The notes under the pieces were generated by a model that saw only the letters and a program-made list of their open reading frames with translations, was not told where the DNA came from and made no database searches. 64,000 nt of DNA from Aspidiotus rigidus. Lineage: Eukaryota > Arthropoda > Insecta > Hemiptera > Diaspididae. Positions 1 through 11,309 of the stretch are shown one piece after another. The translations under genes and the position numbers were made by a program. Location: positions 4,565,001 to 4,629,000 of the forward strand of contig JAVHKY010000030.1 in assembly GCA_035079385.1 (NCBI GenBank). The letters are read 5' to 3'. The stretch's first letter is position 1. The number at the start of each line of letters is the position of its first letter.

Positions 1-1827
1 CGTACTTTTGAGTGAGACACACCCGAAAGATATTGTGACCTATAAAGTTCTGATTAATGTATCTTTTCCATTTCTTCTTCATCTCTTTGTCTCTATTTAT
101 TCCGTGTTTCATGATTAAGAATTTTATGAGAGTTGGAAAGAAATAGGTAACTTCTGATCGCGAATTGACTGGGTTAATTTACGGTCACGAAGACATTTTC
201 AGGACAGTACGAGTACCTAATCCCAGATGATATTACAATGAAACTTGGAAAGTTTACTGGCTCTAATTACGTTTATCGAATAGAAAAGTACGAGTGCATC
301 TGTGAGTAAGACGTATGTTGCAATGCATATCTGCAGCGTATTGAACAATAATAACTTTAAAAGTTACTTGACCGAGAAATATTACACTTCAGTTACCCGC
401 TTTACGATGCTGCAGTACAGTGGTACAGTGTATTCTGTGTAAATTTCCCACAGGTATTTGTAAACGATCCATACACGAGTACCGGATTACAAAGGACACC
501 CAAGTTTTAATTTCCTTATTGATACCTTCTCCCGCGCTAGAAAAGTTCTATTTTCAACTTTTATTTCGTAGGAAGTGAAGCGTTAATGTTCCAATTAAAA
601 ACTACGATGTACCGAGCACATGCGAGCGTATATGAAAGCGAGTATCCGAAATGGAATTGCGAGCAAACACTATAACTGTATCTTCCATTTTGCATCTCTC
701 GAATAAGGAAAACACACGCGTTCATGAAAATGCTCGTCTACCAAGGTTAAGAGTTCATTGATCAATCACAATATCGCCATTATTCGGTGAATATAGGACT
801 AGAATCGACGTAATGTGTGCGGATACTCGTGTAAGTTACTATTAAATTGTGTATGTGAACCAAATAATTGAGACATCCCGTTCGTGAATCAAACAATTCA
901 AATCTAGGTATTTCTTTGCTCTCTCTCTCTTCTGTGTAATCCGTTCGACAACATTAATCGTAACTGATGAATTCCGTTTGCGGTGTAACTTGTGTTCTTA
1001 TAGACAAGGGTGCATTTGATTTTTGTAGTATCGAGGTACTTGTGGAGTATATAGAATGAATTGTCCTGTGCGGGTTCATTAAGCGTGCCATTGTACTCGT
1101 ATAGAAGTTTTTTTATAAACCGCAAATTTACCGGTGATGAAATTGACGTTGTGCAGCCTGCTATATTTCGTCTATATGATAAAGATGGAAGTTATTTGCG
1201 CTTGCAGATGCTATCGTCTCCTGGAAATAGATATATTGTTGAGATCTTTCGGTAAGGACCTTCTATAAAACAAAATCAATTATTTGTATGAAGTTCATTT
1301 ATTAACCAATAAAGTTCGATACATACTGGTACAACTTCGACGGGGGAAAAGTACTGAAATTGTAGTGTGGATGGTAGGAAGAGGATGATAATGGGCGTTA
1401 TGATTTTTAGTAATTTTCCGTAATTTAGGGGAAGAGGTGAGGACCCGATGGAGGACCAGATAACTACATTAAAATACTTTCGATTGTATTAGTTGAACGA
1501 ATTTCTCATTGTATCTACAATTTCATATACGATGCTGAAACGTGCAAGATTATTCATTTTGGATGTCTAAACTCCTCGCGAGTCATCTTTACATTTATTT
1601 CGCTTGAGGTATCTGAACGTATCAAGCATATCTTGCTCACATAAATTTTATCTGTATAATTTTATTTCATTTTCTCGTACCAGCGGAATTCGCACTTCTA
1701 AAATTGTATTCTCTTCAATCAGATACGTAAGAAGCATCCCTTTTTGTTCCTATTTCTTGCTGGTGCGATTGTTTTAAATCCACCATTCCACAGAAGATTG
1801 AAAAAATTTACGTACATATTAATTGTC
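1..1827. other. AT-rich stretch without a recognised gene
   Basis: No open frame here can be tied to a known protein. The only stretch of note is an open frame at 1,061-1,255 (+), which runs into a donor-like TTTCG|GTAAGG at 1,251/1,252. It could be a short exon, but no convincing acceptor precedes it and the 60-odd residues match nothing I know. The rest looks like ordinary intergenic or intronic DNA. Confidence 0.5.
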
Positions 1828-2138
1828 GAAGAGGTCAAGAACAAGAATATCCGATTCTGAAAGTATTTTTCACGCTAAATTCGACGCCGTTATTCGTTTT
1901 TCGTGATTCCCTCGTCTTCTTCTGCAATCTTAACGTTTTGCCGCGGCTCGTTGCGAAACGCGACACAACTTTTCGTAATACCGCCCTTTAGTGTTCGGTG
2001 TGCTTTCCAACTAACCGCCACAACTAAATATCAAGATTGCAGAAGATAACGAGGGAATCACGAAAAACGAATAACGGTATCGAATTCAGCGCGAAAAATA
2101 CTTTCACAGAATTGGATATTTTTGTTCTTGACCTCTTC
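1828..2138. repeat. Foldback element with about 105-bp inverted arms
   Basis: The left arm (1,828-1,935) starts GAAGAGGTCAAGAACAA. It is repeated in inverse orientation at about 2,032-2,138, with only scattered mismatches. The arms flank a GC-richer centre of about 95 bp. It has no coding capacity. The inner half of each arm resembles the arms of the element at 50,566-50,935 (shared GTTTTTCG and TTTAGTT-type blocks), so the two form a family. A/T-rich flanks (AAAAAATTT on both sides) blur any target-site duplication. Confidence 0.8.
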
Positions 2139-2269
2139 AAAAAATTTTACTTTGTTGAGTTGTGAAATTATTCCTATCAATTTCTTAGGGGTGACTTGTA
2201 TTTTGAAAAATTTTAGATTGTTTCTTAGCGATTGAAGAACCCTATTTTACTTATTGATGTTATTTTTCG

Positions 2270-2545
2270 ATTTTTTAGGGGGGAACCCGCTATCCCTTTT
2301 GTTGGGGATACTTTCAGAAAATTTTCGTCCGCGAGCGCGAGCGAGGTTGATGACGTCACGGAGAAGGGAGGGGGACTTGGGAAAATGTCGTCCTCCGAGC
2401 TATATATGATAGGAGGGGACTTGGAAAGACGATGGCTTCCTTGAAATTGCAGCGCGTTCAAGTTGTCACGTCATCATTTTCGGGACTTGAGGAAACTTCA
2501 GGCTCCAAGATTTATATGATAGGAGGGGAGCGAGGGTTTACTTAG
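2270..2545 (+). repeat. CRE/TATA modular repeat, copy 1
   Basis: It starts with a GGGGAACCCGC block, followed by a phrase ending in TACTTTCAG, then GATGACGTCAC at about 2,349, then GAGCTATATATGATAGGAGG twice. The same order, inverted, occurs at 14.8-15.0 kb and 15.9-16.0 kb. It is noncoding. Beyond it, 2,545-2,880 holds no recognisable gene. Confidence 0.75.
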
Positions 2546-2879
2546 GTTGTTCTGAGTTTGTGGAAGGTCTAGGCTTTCAAAAACCTTCTAGGTAACAAGG
2601 ATCGGGAATGGATAGTGAGTGATCTTTGAAGTTGTGTACTGGTCGCTGAATTTTCAGCATCAAGATCATATTTTGGAAGATCGTTACGACCTGGTAAAAA
2701 GGAAGTGAATGATGATGGGGAAGGCGTGGAGGGGGGAGCGTGAAAACCCCTTGAATCGCACAGGGTCATTTACGTATGAATTTCGTGAAGACGGAGGCAG
2801 AAGAGAGAGTGGGGTTGGTACACACTCTAGATCAGGAGGTCAAGGATTGAGTTGGTAACACATGAGTAGATGGCGTTTA

Positions 2880-4020
2880 TAATTCAGCAGTGACTCAAAC
2901 TAAGTGCAGCCGAATTTTGTGTGAGTTTTTATAGTAAAATACTGTGATCCTATTGGATATCAATGCTGTATTGTGATTAGTTCACTCTTAAGACATATTA
3001 ATTCTTACCATATGAAACTCTATTCTTATTGGCTTTGATATGCTGTGTCGTGATTGGTTCACCCTGTTGACCAATGTGATGTGTTTCTATTGGGTACCAG
3101 GGTTGCTGCTATCTTATTGGGTACTCTCGTCCAATCACCAGGCTGAATAATTTTTGGTGTCCAACGTGATTACATTGTTCAGGAGGCTGGCTTTCTTCCT
3201 CTTGGCCTTTGCAATCTCCTTCTGTTCCCAGAGTTTTCTTCTCTTTGTGCGATTCTCTACATGTATGACTTCAAATATTTCTTCTCCATTCTGGTGTTCT
3301 GGGCTACAGTGTTTATCAAACAGTGACCTTCCATCTCCCTTCCCTCTCGATGTTTCGTGCTCCTTTTTACTGATCTTAAACTTTCTCCCAGTCGCAGCAA
3401 TGTAGACACCTTCACACTGCTCATAACTGAGCTTGTACACTCCGCTCAAGTTTTCCTTGTCCTTTTCTTCCGTCTGGTAATTGCTGATTTTCTCCACTAT
3501 AGGTGAGTTCTTATGGGTACCCACCTTCACATCATAGTTGTTGAACGCCTGTTTTGCATTACCGCTAACTTGTGCCTGAGGTGGTGGTACGAGTCATTTC
3601 AGATGATGATATCCGTGTGCGTCGGCTTCCTGTAGATTTTATCGTACATTCTACCCGGTTGTTTACCAGCGTGACTATTAGGTCGAAATAGTTGATGGTT
3701 TCATTGCCCGTTTCTATTGTGAATTTGATGCTTTCGTTCATTGCATTCATTTCAGAAAAGAATTGGTCCACTTATCTTCTAGTGCCTGACCACCATACAT
3801 ATCTGACCCATTGTTTGATCAAGTTTCTGAACTTGCTGTCCTTCAATATCTTCTTCACCATGTCATTATCATGAATATCTCCCCCAGTATCGGTGACGAT
3901 GGTGACCCCATCGCTAGTCCTTTTTCCTGGCTATAGACTTGTTATTAGAGTGGCAGTAGTTCTGCCTGACTTTCGTTATCTTGTAACTTGGTGATTAGGT
4001 GCTATTAACCAATTGTCTCA
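2880..4020 (-). mobile_element. Penelope-like element, dead copy 1
   Basis: This is a degenerate retroelement on the minus strand. From its 5' side (high coordinates), 3,870-3,930 encodes LAMGSPSSPILGEIF, the conserved PLE reverse-transcriptase block before the catalytic aspartates. The catalytic YxDD region itself is scrambled. 3,565-3,771 gives the following thumb-type segment (NESIKFTIE, then NYFDLIVTLVNN). 3,135-3,530 gives a GIY-YIG-like domain (SGVYKLSYEQCEGVYIAATGR), the endonuclease typical of PLEs. Several stops and frameshifts separate the parts, so it cannot be active. The 3' flank at 2,930-3,140 carries repeated ATTGG (CCAAT) boxes. The copy at 55.0-56.75 kb is colinear and clearly the same family. 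Confidence 0.85.
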
Positions 4021-4699
4021 TCGAACGGTCATACCTCACTACACTCAATATGAGTTTCAATGAGCTATGGAGGAGTGGATGCTCGATATTTTAGGAGTTC
4101 ATGAGTGCGAGTAAGGGAAGAAATTGAGTAAATGAAGTACAGAAATGTAGATGGATTCAAGTTAAGGAAAGTAGCAGCTAGCGTTGGGTTAAGAATTTGG
4201 AGAGGAATTGACTGAAATGGGACTCTTTTTTTCCAGAACGGAGCCTGATTTAAGGGAGGTTGTTTGGAAAAATTGTTCGGCGAGCTCCGTCTTCCTGTTA
4301 AATTGTGATTCCGAGGAGTACACAGGCTATCCAGAGAAGTGACTACCAGAAAAATGTATATGAGAGCCCTCTGTCTTGCTTTGAGAACTAGAGGGAATTT
4401 CGGCCTTGAGCTGAAGATATGAGGCGGGATGGAGAGGACTGGGGAAAAATTCCGAACTGCGAGCTGTTGGATAAATTTTGACGTTTGAGCTATATGAGGA
4501 ATTCGTATTTCGAAAGAGAATTCTATGACCTACTTTTAGGACTTGAACTGATTTCAAGCGGTATCGTGGGACTAGAAAATAGTGTGACCTTCAAGCTGTT
4601 GACGGCGAAGGGTGGGGAAAAATTCTGAATGTGAAATTGTGTGTATGAAAAAAGCGATTGTGAAAATTTCGACCAAACAATCGATCCTAATGTTTTACC
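4021..4699. other. Degenerate repeat-derived DNA, no gene
   Basis: It holds scattered pieces of the CRE/TATA family vocabulary, such as GGGGAAAAATTCCGA phrases near 4,440 and 4,610. There is no open frame with recognisable content. Confidence 0.4.
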
Positions 4700-4880
4700 G
4701 GAATTAAAGTCGAAAAATGCGGTGCCTTACTGGCCTTAATTGACGAGCTACAGTTCTTACTTTTAACGGCGAACCTGTTTTATTGCTGGGTTTTGCGGAA
4801 AAAACGTCCGCCATCCGGCCGGCCAATCGGCAAAGCTTGAAGCTCGAAAATTTTCCAAGTCCCTTTCCTATCATATACCG
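4700..4880 (-). repeat. CRE/TATA modular repeat, terminal module
   Basis: Read on the minus strand, this contains the ACTTGGAAAATTTTCGAG phrase, a GGCCGGCCGGATGGCGGACG block and ATAAAACAGGTTCGCCG. It matches the terminal modules at 41.24-41.34, 54.82-54.91 and 56.78-56.91 kb, which end in ACAGGTTCCCTGTT. Confidence 0.7.
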
Positions 4881-4914
4881 TATTATCCAAAATATAACAC
4901 ATACCTTTTTTTTC

Positions 4915-5290
4915 ATTTTTTAACATTGAAAGTCTGAGGTGCGTGTTATACACGAGAGCGTGCTCTACATATGTATGAGTAAAAACAAATTTTGATACAA
5001 AATTTTAAAAAAATTTGGAAGAAATACGAAAAAATTTTCAAAAAGTCCAGAAAAAGTCGCAGAAAATTTTGCAAAATCCAGGAAATATCTAGAAAAAATG
5101 TTGAAAAATGGGGAAAATTCTGGAAAAAGTCCTAGTAAAAGTCTGAAAGGTTCGAGGAAAAATCCAGAAAATGTGGAAAATTATTGTAATTGACCTGCTT
5201 TTAGCCTGCGTATAAAAAAAAAATCAAAATCGAGTCTTCAAATTTCTACTGCGTGTTTTACTCGGGGGCCTGCTATACTCGGGAAAGAGG
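4915..5290. repeat. Degenerate short tandem repeat between GTGTTATAC-type blocks
   Basis: Between TGCGTGTTATACACG (about 4,940) and TGCGTGTTTTACTCG (about 5,250) lies an A-rich array. Phrases such as AAAATCCAGAAAA and AAAAGTCCAGAAAA recur every 15-20 bases. It is noncoding and probably the inside of an unidentified element. Confidence 0.5.
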
Positions 5291-5645
5291 TCGAAATTTT
5301 TCCCCCTCCTATGATACACAGCTTGGATGGAGCCTGTGACGTCACAATCTGATGACATCATAGACCAGTTTTTTCAAGTTCCCTTCTTACTATATATATG
5401 GCTCCAAAGTCCGAGTCTGTAATGTCACAGGTCAGTCTTGTGACGTCACAATCTAAGTTTTTCGCCCCATATCTTAAACTCCCTCCTATCATAAATAGCT
5501 TGGAAGTTGAAATTTTCACAATTCCCCTCCCCCCCCCCTATCACATGTAGCTCTAAAGTCCAGATCTGTGACGTCACAATTTGATCACGTTGTCAGTCTC
5601 GTGATGTCACAATTTGATGACGTCACGAGACCCTGCCACCCTTCG
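5290..5645 (-). repeat. CRE/TATA modular repeat, tandem-module copy
   Basis: Several TGACGTCA-type palindromes occur at roughly 90-110 bp intervals. Each is followed, on the minus strand, by a GGACTTTGGAG-like spacer and then a TATATATA or TAGGAGGG block. The same multi-module layout occurs at 44.5-44.9 kb. It is noncoding. Confidence 0.75.
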
Positions 5646-6710
5646 CTCAACTCCGTTATGAACCGGTGAGTTTTTCTGGAGATGGAAGGCCCTGGCGAAG
5701 ATTTGGCTCCGGAGCTCACAAGACCAGAATCCGTTATCCTTGAATTGATTATTTCAATTTGTCGACTTATCAGGCATTTTGCCTGGACTTTCACCTGTTG
5801 TGATGCAGCGGATGGGTGATGTGAATTTTCGTATCATTTTTAAAATAATTCAAGGCTCGTCGAAGTGAAAATGCTTTCAATGTAAGAATTAAAATATTTA
5901 AAGAGTAGATTATTTGTCTTTACAACGGAGTGATTTTCCATCTAATAATTTTCGATCTTCTCGCGTACTATGTTCACCAGCTTGTACTCTTTCTACATCT
6001 GACCTATATCCATAGAATGAGCTTTACTCGTCTATTCGTAAAAGCGAAGCCCATAGTATGTATTTCATATTGTAAGTCATTATTTATTAAACGTTGCCCG
6101 TAGCAAATGGGAAATACGTAAGAGAAAAAGAAATAACTATTACTTGCCAAGATTTTTGGACGTAGAATAGAAATTGAGTTCGAGACTCGCGGTTGTATAT
6201 ACGAAATAGAAATTGGGAAAAAAATTTCTTTCATTGCGGAATAAAGATAAATAAGTTTCGTCCGGGTTGCGATAATTTCGTAATAAAAAGTATAGGCAGT
6301 ATATTGTTTGAGTATATACGTACTCCGCAACGCACCATTTTGCAAGGAAGAATGCGACTTGTATGTATCGAAGTAAAGGCATGGATATATTCAAATCAAT
6401 TCAATTTCCGCGGTACGTTGAATCAATTTCGTGTAAGCGTGTATAAAAATTGTTGAATTGAAAATTTACGTAACCTATAAAAATACAAAGGGGTAGAAAA
6501 AAGGATGGCACGACACCCTCTGGCGACGACGCTTGTTTTCATTTTGTATTCATTTTAGTTTCAAGTGCAGCCAGGCACCTATTACTATGTACGCTACCCC
6601 CCACCCTACGTACCTTTGACTTTATATGACGTTATTTTCTGCTTTACGGGTATACTGAGCTCGCGTCGACGATGGAGAAAACGGGCTGAAAAGTTCATTC
6701 TTGTTGTCCA

Positions 6711-6751
<41 letters not shown>

Positions 6752-7199
6752 TCAATGAATGGCATCGGTATGATTCGCACATATGTACCAGTTTTACTAG
6801 ATGGAAATTTTTTATGAACGCTTCAAAAGAAAGTAGAAAGAAAAAAAAACGATTGTTGACAAATAAACTGTCGACCGATGGTAAATAAAACGGACTGTTA
6901 TTTTTTAATATGTTTGAAGTGGATTTTTAGGATCTTTTGTGAATGAAGTACGAAATTCTTAGTTACTTAGGCTCAGGCATGTGATGATTTTGTATCGTCC
7001 GTTTATTCGGAAGGTTTGCCTCAGGAAATAAGAACAAAGGATGAAACAACGATTAATCGACGGACTCTGTCCCTCTCTATAATACTCGATTCAATCACTT
7101 AATGTGATACAGTTACCTTTTCTTGCTGACCGCACTCGTTCTGAAATAATAGAATGATTGTGTGTTCAAACCCTTTGTTGGCTAGCTCAACTCCCACTT
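5646..7199. other. No recognised gene; one long poly(A) run
   Basis: AT-rich DNA. An uninterrupted run of about 37 A lies at 6,713-6,749 and could be the tail of an old retroposed copy. The sequence before it is not recognisable. Open frames here are short and show no known motif. Confidence 0.45.
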
Positions 7200-7205
7200 T
7201 TTATT
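7200..7205 (-). promoter_or_regulatory. Poly(A) signal AATAAA
   Basis: A canonical AATAAA on the minus strand, 18 nt past the stop codon of the unrecognised three-exon gene. It supports the 3' end of that model. Confidence 0.6.
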
Positions 7206-7222
7206 TACCATACATCACTGCG

Positions 7223-8426
7223 TTATTCAAATTCATCAAGATTAACGACAACACTACTAACATTATCGTACATATTTTGTAGATATGTTTCCGTGGTTGA
7301 ATGGTCATGGACATAGACAAAAACTTGGTGAGAATTATAAGCTTGAGATATGAAGTAATCGAATGGATGAGCTTCCTTTTTTCTCGATTCAGTGGGGCAA
7401 AGTAGCAACCATTCTTCGTACTCATAAGATTTCATTTCTGTCGGATGTCTTATTAAAACTGTTTTCTTCTCGCATGTCTCATGGAACTCCTTACTATCGT
7501 GAATGAATTTAAGTTTACCTCTGAATGATGACGAACTGAGCACAGATGCGCAAACACGTATTTTGTCTGATTTTACTAGCCCACATACAGGATCTTCGGA
7601 AACTGTTGTTTTTTCTAGAAATCCACAGAGTATCGATTAACATAATATTACGGATGCTAGAGTGTACGAGGTAGGATGACTCACTGCTTTCAAAGTTTTC
7701 TCGCCTTTGACGATAAATCTCCTCCACATTCGCCGTTGAACTCGATGAAAGTGAAGCCGGTTGCTCCGCAATACCTAGGAGTGCTCCTATATTGCTATAT
7801 GATACTCGAAATATAAACCGACCAGCGATATAATCTTTTGGAAAAAGGCGAACTGCTGTAATCATGTTGTACGAATCTGATATGTAATTCACAATTATCT
7901 TTTTCGTTTTACGACCTCTCGTAAGACAAGCAAATGCGTATTCTTTATAACTCTCGGCTCCTACCCAAATCTCTATCAATTTAGTCGGGTAGGTGTATAC
8001 CATTTTAAAATGAAATTTCCGTTTGTAGTCGCTCGTTAAAATTTTGTGAGGGTTTTTTTGTAAACGCTTATTCGGGTACTTTGTTATCAATTCCTTGTAG
8101 ACGTCGTCCATCTGGACAGGATCCTCTCCAATATGATCGAAGAAAACGCTGTTGCTTACGTTTTCGCAAATCTTTTTCTTCAATTCTAAGCTGGTGGTCT
8201 GTTTCGGTACAATATGTGGCTCTAGATAATTCGACGAGGTCGTGAAGAGATAAGAAATTAGTCACTCTGTTTAGAAGTTCGTTTCAGAATTGAATTTACC
8301 TCTGATTCGCATTCGAAGATATAATTTGTCAACGATGTTTAAAGGAGTAACAGCCCTAATATCTTCCACCTCCGCTGCTTTTAAGACGCTAAATGTGATT
8401 CTTACAATATTTAAAATAGTGAACAT
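7223..8426 (-). CDS. Unrecognised three-exon gene (351 codons)
   Basis: I do not recognise this protein. The model, in transcription order, is: exon 8,426-8,300 (ATG at 8,426); a 78-nt intron with donor CAGAG|GTAAAT and acceptor ATCTAG; exon 8,221-7,685; a 70-nt intron with donor GTGAGT and acceptor TTTCTAG; exon 7,614-7,223 with stop. The coding pieces sum to 1,056 nt, exactly 352 codons, and both junctions keep frame. An AATAAA lies just after the stop. The protein is charged and soluble-looking, has no clear signal peptide or membrane segment, and carries a Ser-rich patch (SLSSSSTA) in the middle and a DEFE end. Coding may extend upstream: 8,440-8,580 is open in another frame (KFQYSCFYKKKFQRV) behind an acceptor-like TTTATAG near 8,580. 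That would need a frameshift or further intron to join, so the start is uncertain. Confidence 0.6.
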
Positions 8427-8589
8427 TTCCAAAACGATGTTTTGACTTTCGGTACGGAGCTTTGAGATTGGGAAAATCTGAGCTTTCGTCGTAAACCATC
8501 ATTTCTCTGACACGTTGAAATTTTTTTTTGTAGAAACAGCTGTATTGAAATTTGCTCGGCACATTCTTTGTCTTAATATCTATAAACAG

Positions 8590-9714
8590 AGTTTGAACTC
8601 ATATCTAGTCACGTATAAACTTACTACTTCTTCAAATCAGATTTTGAAAAAAAAAAAAAAAAAAATGAATACTGTTCCCCAGACCTCTAGCTAGACAAGT
8701 TTGTGAAAAGAGAAAACCACAAAACCTAACCTTAGCAGTATTTTTAGCGCAGATCAGGCATCTGTGAAGAGAAGCAGGTGTCGTGTTTCCGTTTTCCGTA
8801 AGACTGTTTTTGGATACATGAATTTGCGAGATTTACTTTTTACACCAACCCGTTTAAATGAAGAGGCACGAGCGACCTCACCGAGAGAGGGGTCCTATTG
8901 ACTATTAAAGTAAACCAGTTTTATGGGGTGAAGTTCGACCAACCAGAAACTTCCACGTTGGAGCGTCATTCAATCGGAAAAACCAGTAAAAATAGGCTGA
9001 GGAGAGTTTCTCAATTTCGATTTCGTTACTTTATTTCCGACCATTAATTCATAATAATTATCTTGGCAGTGTCAAGGTCAATTTAGATATGAATTTGTAC
9101 ATTTCACAGGAGGTATATGGTATCGCAATTATGAACTGTGGTGAATAAAGGGAGGCCGACTACTTCCTAATCGATCCAATAGCGCCTTTTTTGAATTGCC
9201 GACACGCCCATCAGATTCGGCCTTCGCTCAATCAACGTCAACACCGACTGAGCGTGGCACTACGCTTTGATCCCCCAGATCCCTCTCGACCAAAATTACT
9301 GCTGAGTCAGCATGATACAACCGACCTTGAGCACTTTAACTTCTACGACCAGCAAACGGACTTGCGCATTCTCATCAAGCAAAACTCGATTACAGCTGCT
9401 TTAGCGGTCTGACCAATCCCTTCATACAATGAGTCTTGGTCAATGTAATTTCCACATCTAGAGACCAACTGCTCCTTTTGCCCAAAAAATGTTAATCCAT
9501 ATGCCATGTGAAGAGGCTCTACGAGACCAATGCAACAAATGTCTTTGATGGATATTCAAACATGATCAATAATACAAAGGTCTACGGACGGAAGCAAATT
9601 GTTAGTATATACATGTCGAAAAGTCATTTTTTTGGGGCTCAAACTCTCTTGAAGAGGAAACTTTCGAGGGAAAAGATGTCATTTTTAGTTTTTTTTGTTT
9701 TAGACATCAATCTT
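8590..9714. other. Mostly noncoding; one unrecognised open frame
   Basis: 8,640-8,900 may hold more 5' sequence of the minus-strand gene: an open run on the minus strand includes HRCLICAKNTAK, with a C-x2-C pair. An open frame at 9,191-9,412 (+) has balanced codon content, but its protein matches nothing I know. The rest carries no signal I can support. Confidence 0.3.
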
Positions 9715-9752
9715 TCCCTCTTTCAGCAATCAGATTTCGGCCAGGCCACTTC
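9715..9752 (+). repeat. Left flank shared with 48.3 kb (host repeat of the inserted element)
   Basis: CTTTCAGCAATCAGA followed by GGCCAGGCCACTT occurs here and again at about 48,341-48,371. The match ends exactly where the element at 9,753 begins. The 48-kb copy lacks that element, so it acts as an empty site. Confidence 0.7.
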
Positions 9753-10677
9753 CCGGTGAATAATTTGTGTCCTCAAAAAACCCGTGAGACTAATCACCCA
9801 TTTTTGGTACTCTAAAGTATCCTCATTTATCCCGATTGAAAGTTTTATAAAACCTTCTGGACCAATCAAAGCCCAGAGATTCAGAGTATTCAATTCTGTG
9901 ATTGATATCCACATAATATCTTCATGGAAGAACCCCCATTGTATCCTTATTATATCCTCATCACGTCCTTATGAAAGAACCCTTATTGTATCCTCATTAT
10001 GTCCTCATCCCGTCCTCATGGAAGAACTCCCATTGTATTCTCTATCTCATGTATGGTCTGTCACCTTCCACTTTGGAGTCGTACTTTTTCTACACAACCA
10101 CTCAGACTTTTATATCAATCAGGTGGAAATAAATCCTCTTCATTGCAGTCACATTGCAGTGAAAACAGTGAATCGACATAAAAAGTCAAGGGTCCTGTAG
10201 AAATGCAGTTCAGCTGACTGCTCTCCAGGAATTACCATCTTCACACCTATTTCATCATCTTATATAGATAGCACTCGCTTCTTTCTCTGCGAGTGTTACT
10301 GCAACACTATCAACAAATATTTTGAGGGTGTTATGATGTCCTCTTTATGTCCTCATAATATCCTCAACAGCGCGGACAATCAACGGGTGTTGTGAGGACA
10401 CAATGCGGATGTCACAGTCTCTAATATGTTTCCTCATTACACCCTCATTATGTCCTCACCATTGAGGATACTTTCAGGGTGAAAATGATGAGGATATAAA
10501 GACGATTTGTGAAACTTATAATCTGCTTCCTCATTTCACCCTTTAAATGTCCTCGATATGAGGACATAATGAGGGCAATGAAACTATTTTTCAAAAGAGG
10601 GCGTGGTCTTCAAACTAATTTTGTTGTATCCTCAATACGTCCTCATCATTGTGAGGGGAGGACATTTTATTCACCGG
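9753..10677. mobile_element. Non-autonomous DNA element with GTCCTCAT subterminal repeats
   Basis: The ends are inverted: CCGGTGAATAATTTGTG at 9,753 and, read backwards from 10,677, CCGGTGAATAAAATGTC. A 4-bp CTTC lies on each side (9,749-9,752 and 10,678-10,681), a probable target duplication. At least 15 copies of TCCTCA or its complement are scattered inside in both orientations, the usual look of transposase-binding subterminal repeats. A 47-bp tandem repeat sits at 9,924-10,042, and 10,547-10,567 is a perfect hairpin (ATGTCCTC/GAGGACAT). No transposase is encoded. I cannot assign a superfamily. Confidence 0.7.
9924..10042 (+). repeat. 47-bp tandem repeat, about 2.5 copies
   Basis: Units begin at 9,924, 9,971 and 10,018 with ATGGAAGAAC or ATGAAAGAAC. 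Each contains ATTGTATCC and one or more TCCTCAT motifs. It lies inside the inserted DNA element. Confidence 0.85.
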
Positions 10678-10734
10678 CTTCTTTTTTTTTCTCCTGTATA
10701 GGAGACGGTTGCCTCGTCGCGACACTTTAATAAA

Positions 10735-10830
10735 TTTCAAGTGTTTCGAGATCCGAAGATGGGCATATGTTGTACCGAAACATCAGTCATCAATTCTGTT
10801 ACGTAATAAACGACGGCAGAGCCATGAATG
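10735..10830 (+). mobile_element. Possible PLE-type 3' tail
   Basis: It reads CCGAAGATGGGCATATG, then GTACCGAAACATC, then AATAAA. This follows the pattern of a small GAAGATG...CGAAAC hairpin before a poly(A)-like signal, seen at the 3' ends of many PLEs. No coding part is attached. A similar tail lies at 40,435-40,500. Confidence 0.4.
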
Positions 10831-11309
10831 AACTTAAAATTTATTTCCATCTACATATTGACCAAGTTGTACGACGGAACAATAAAAAATATCTTTTGGA
10901 GCCTCTCTTTCTGAACCTCACCTAGCCTCGACAAATTCTTTTATACAGTATAACCTAACTTCTGTTGATGACGTCATCAGAATAAGTCGCGGACGTTTTT
11001 TGAAGATGGCCTCTTATATGCAAGGTAACTCAACCTAGTCTACATTGAAGTTGGAAGTTCCTGGAAATTGTGACTCACAAAAGTCGGACGCGGATGCGCT
11101 CTCATCCTTTTCTGATTATACCCTCCGAATAAGACGAATGGTGGGTGCCCCGCTACAGAAAAGTCCGTCAATATGCGCGGATTCTAAGTCTTTTCTGTGT
11201 TTTTTAATACGTAATATTGTTCATTCATTCTTGTTGAACTGTAATTGCAGAGACTTCTAAAGCCTGGAGAGTTGGGGCCGAGATCTCCTCCTCTTGATCG
11301 GGCTCGAAG
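10831..11309. other. No recognised gene
   Basis: It contains one TGATGACGTCATCAG palindrome at about 10,965, which belongs to the CRE/TATA family. It also has an open frame at 11,045-11,260 (+) without recognisable content. Confidence 0.4.

Noticed and set aside
5330..5620. Hammerhead ribozyme (CTGATGA motifs)
   Set aside because: CTGATGAC occurs as part of the TGACGTCA palindrome module. No matching GAAA core and stem arrangement follows it.
7223..7543. Separate single-exon gene with its own start at 7,543
   Set aside because: The frame is open upstream to 7,614, where a good acceptor joins it in phase to the preceding exon.
9924..10042. CRISPR-like array
   Set aside because: The 47-bp units are directly adjacent with no unique spacers, in a eukaryotic transposon.
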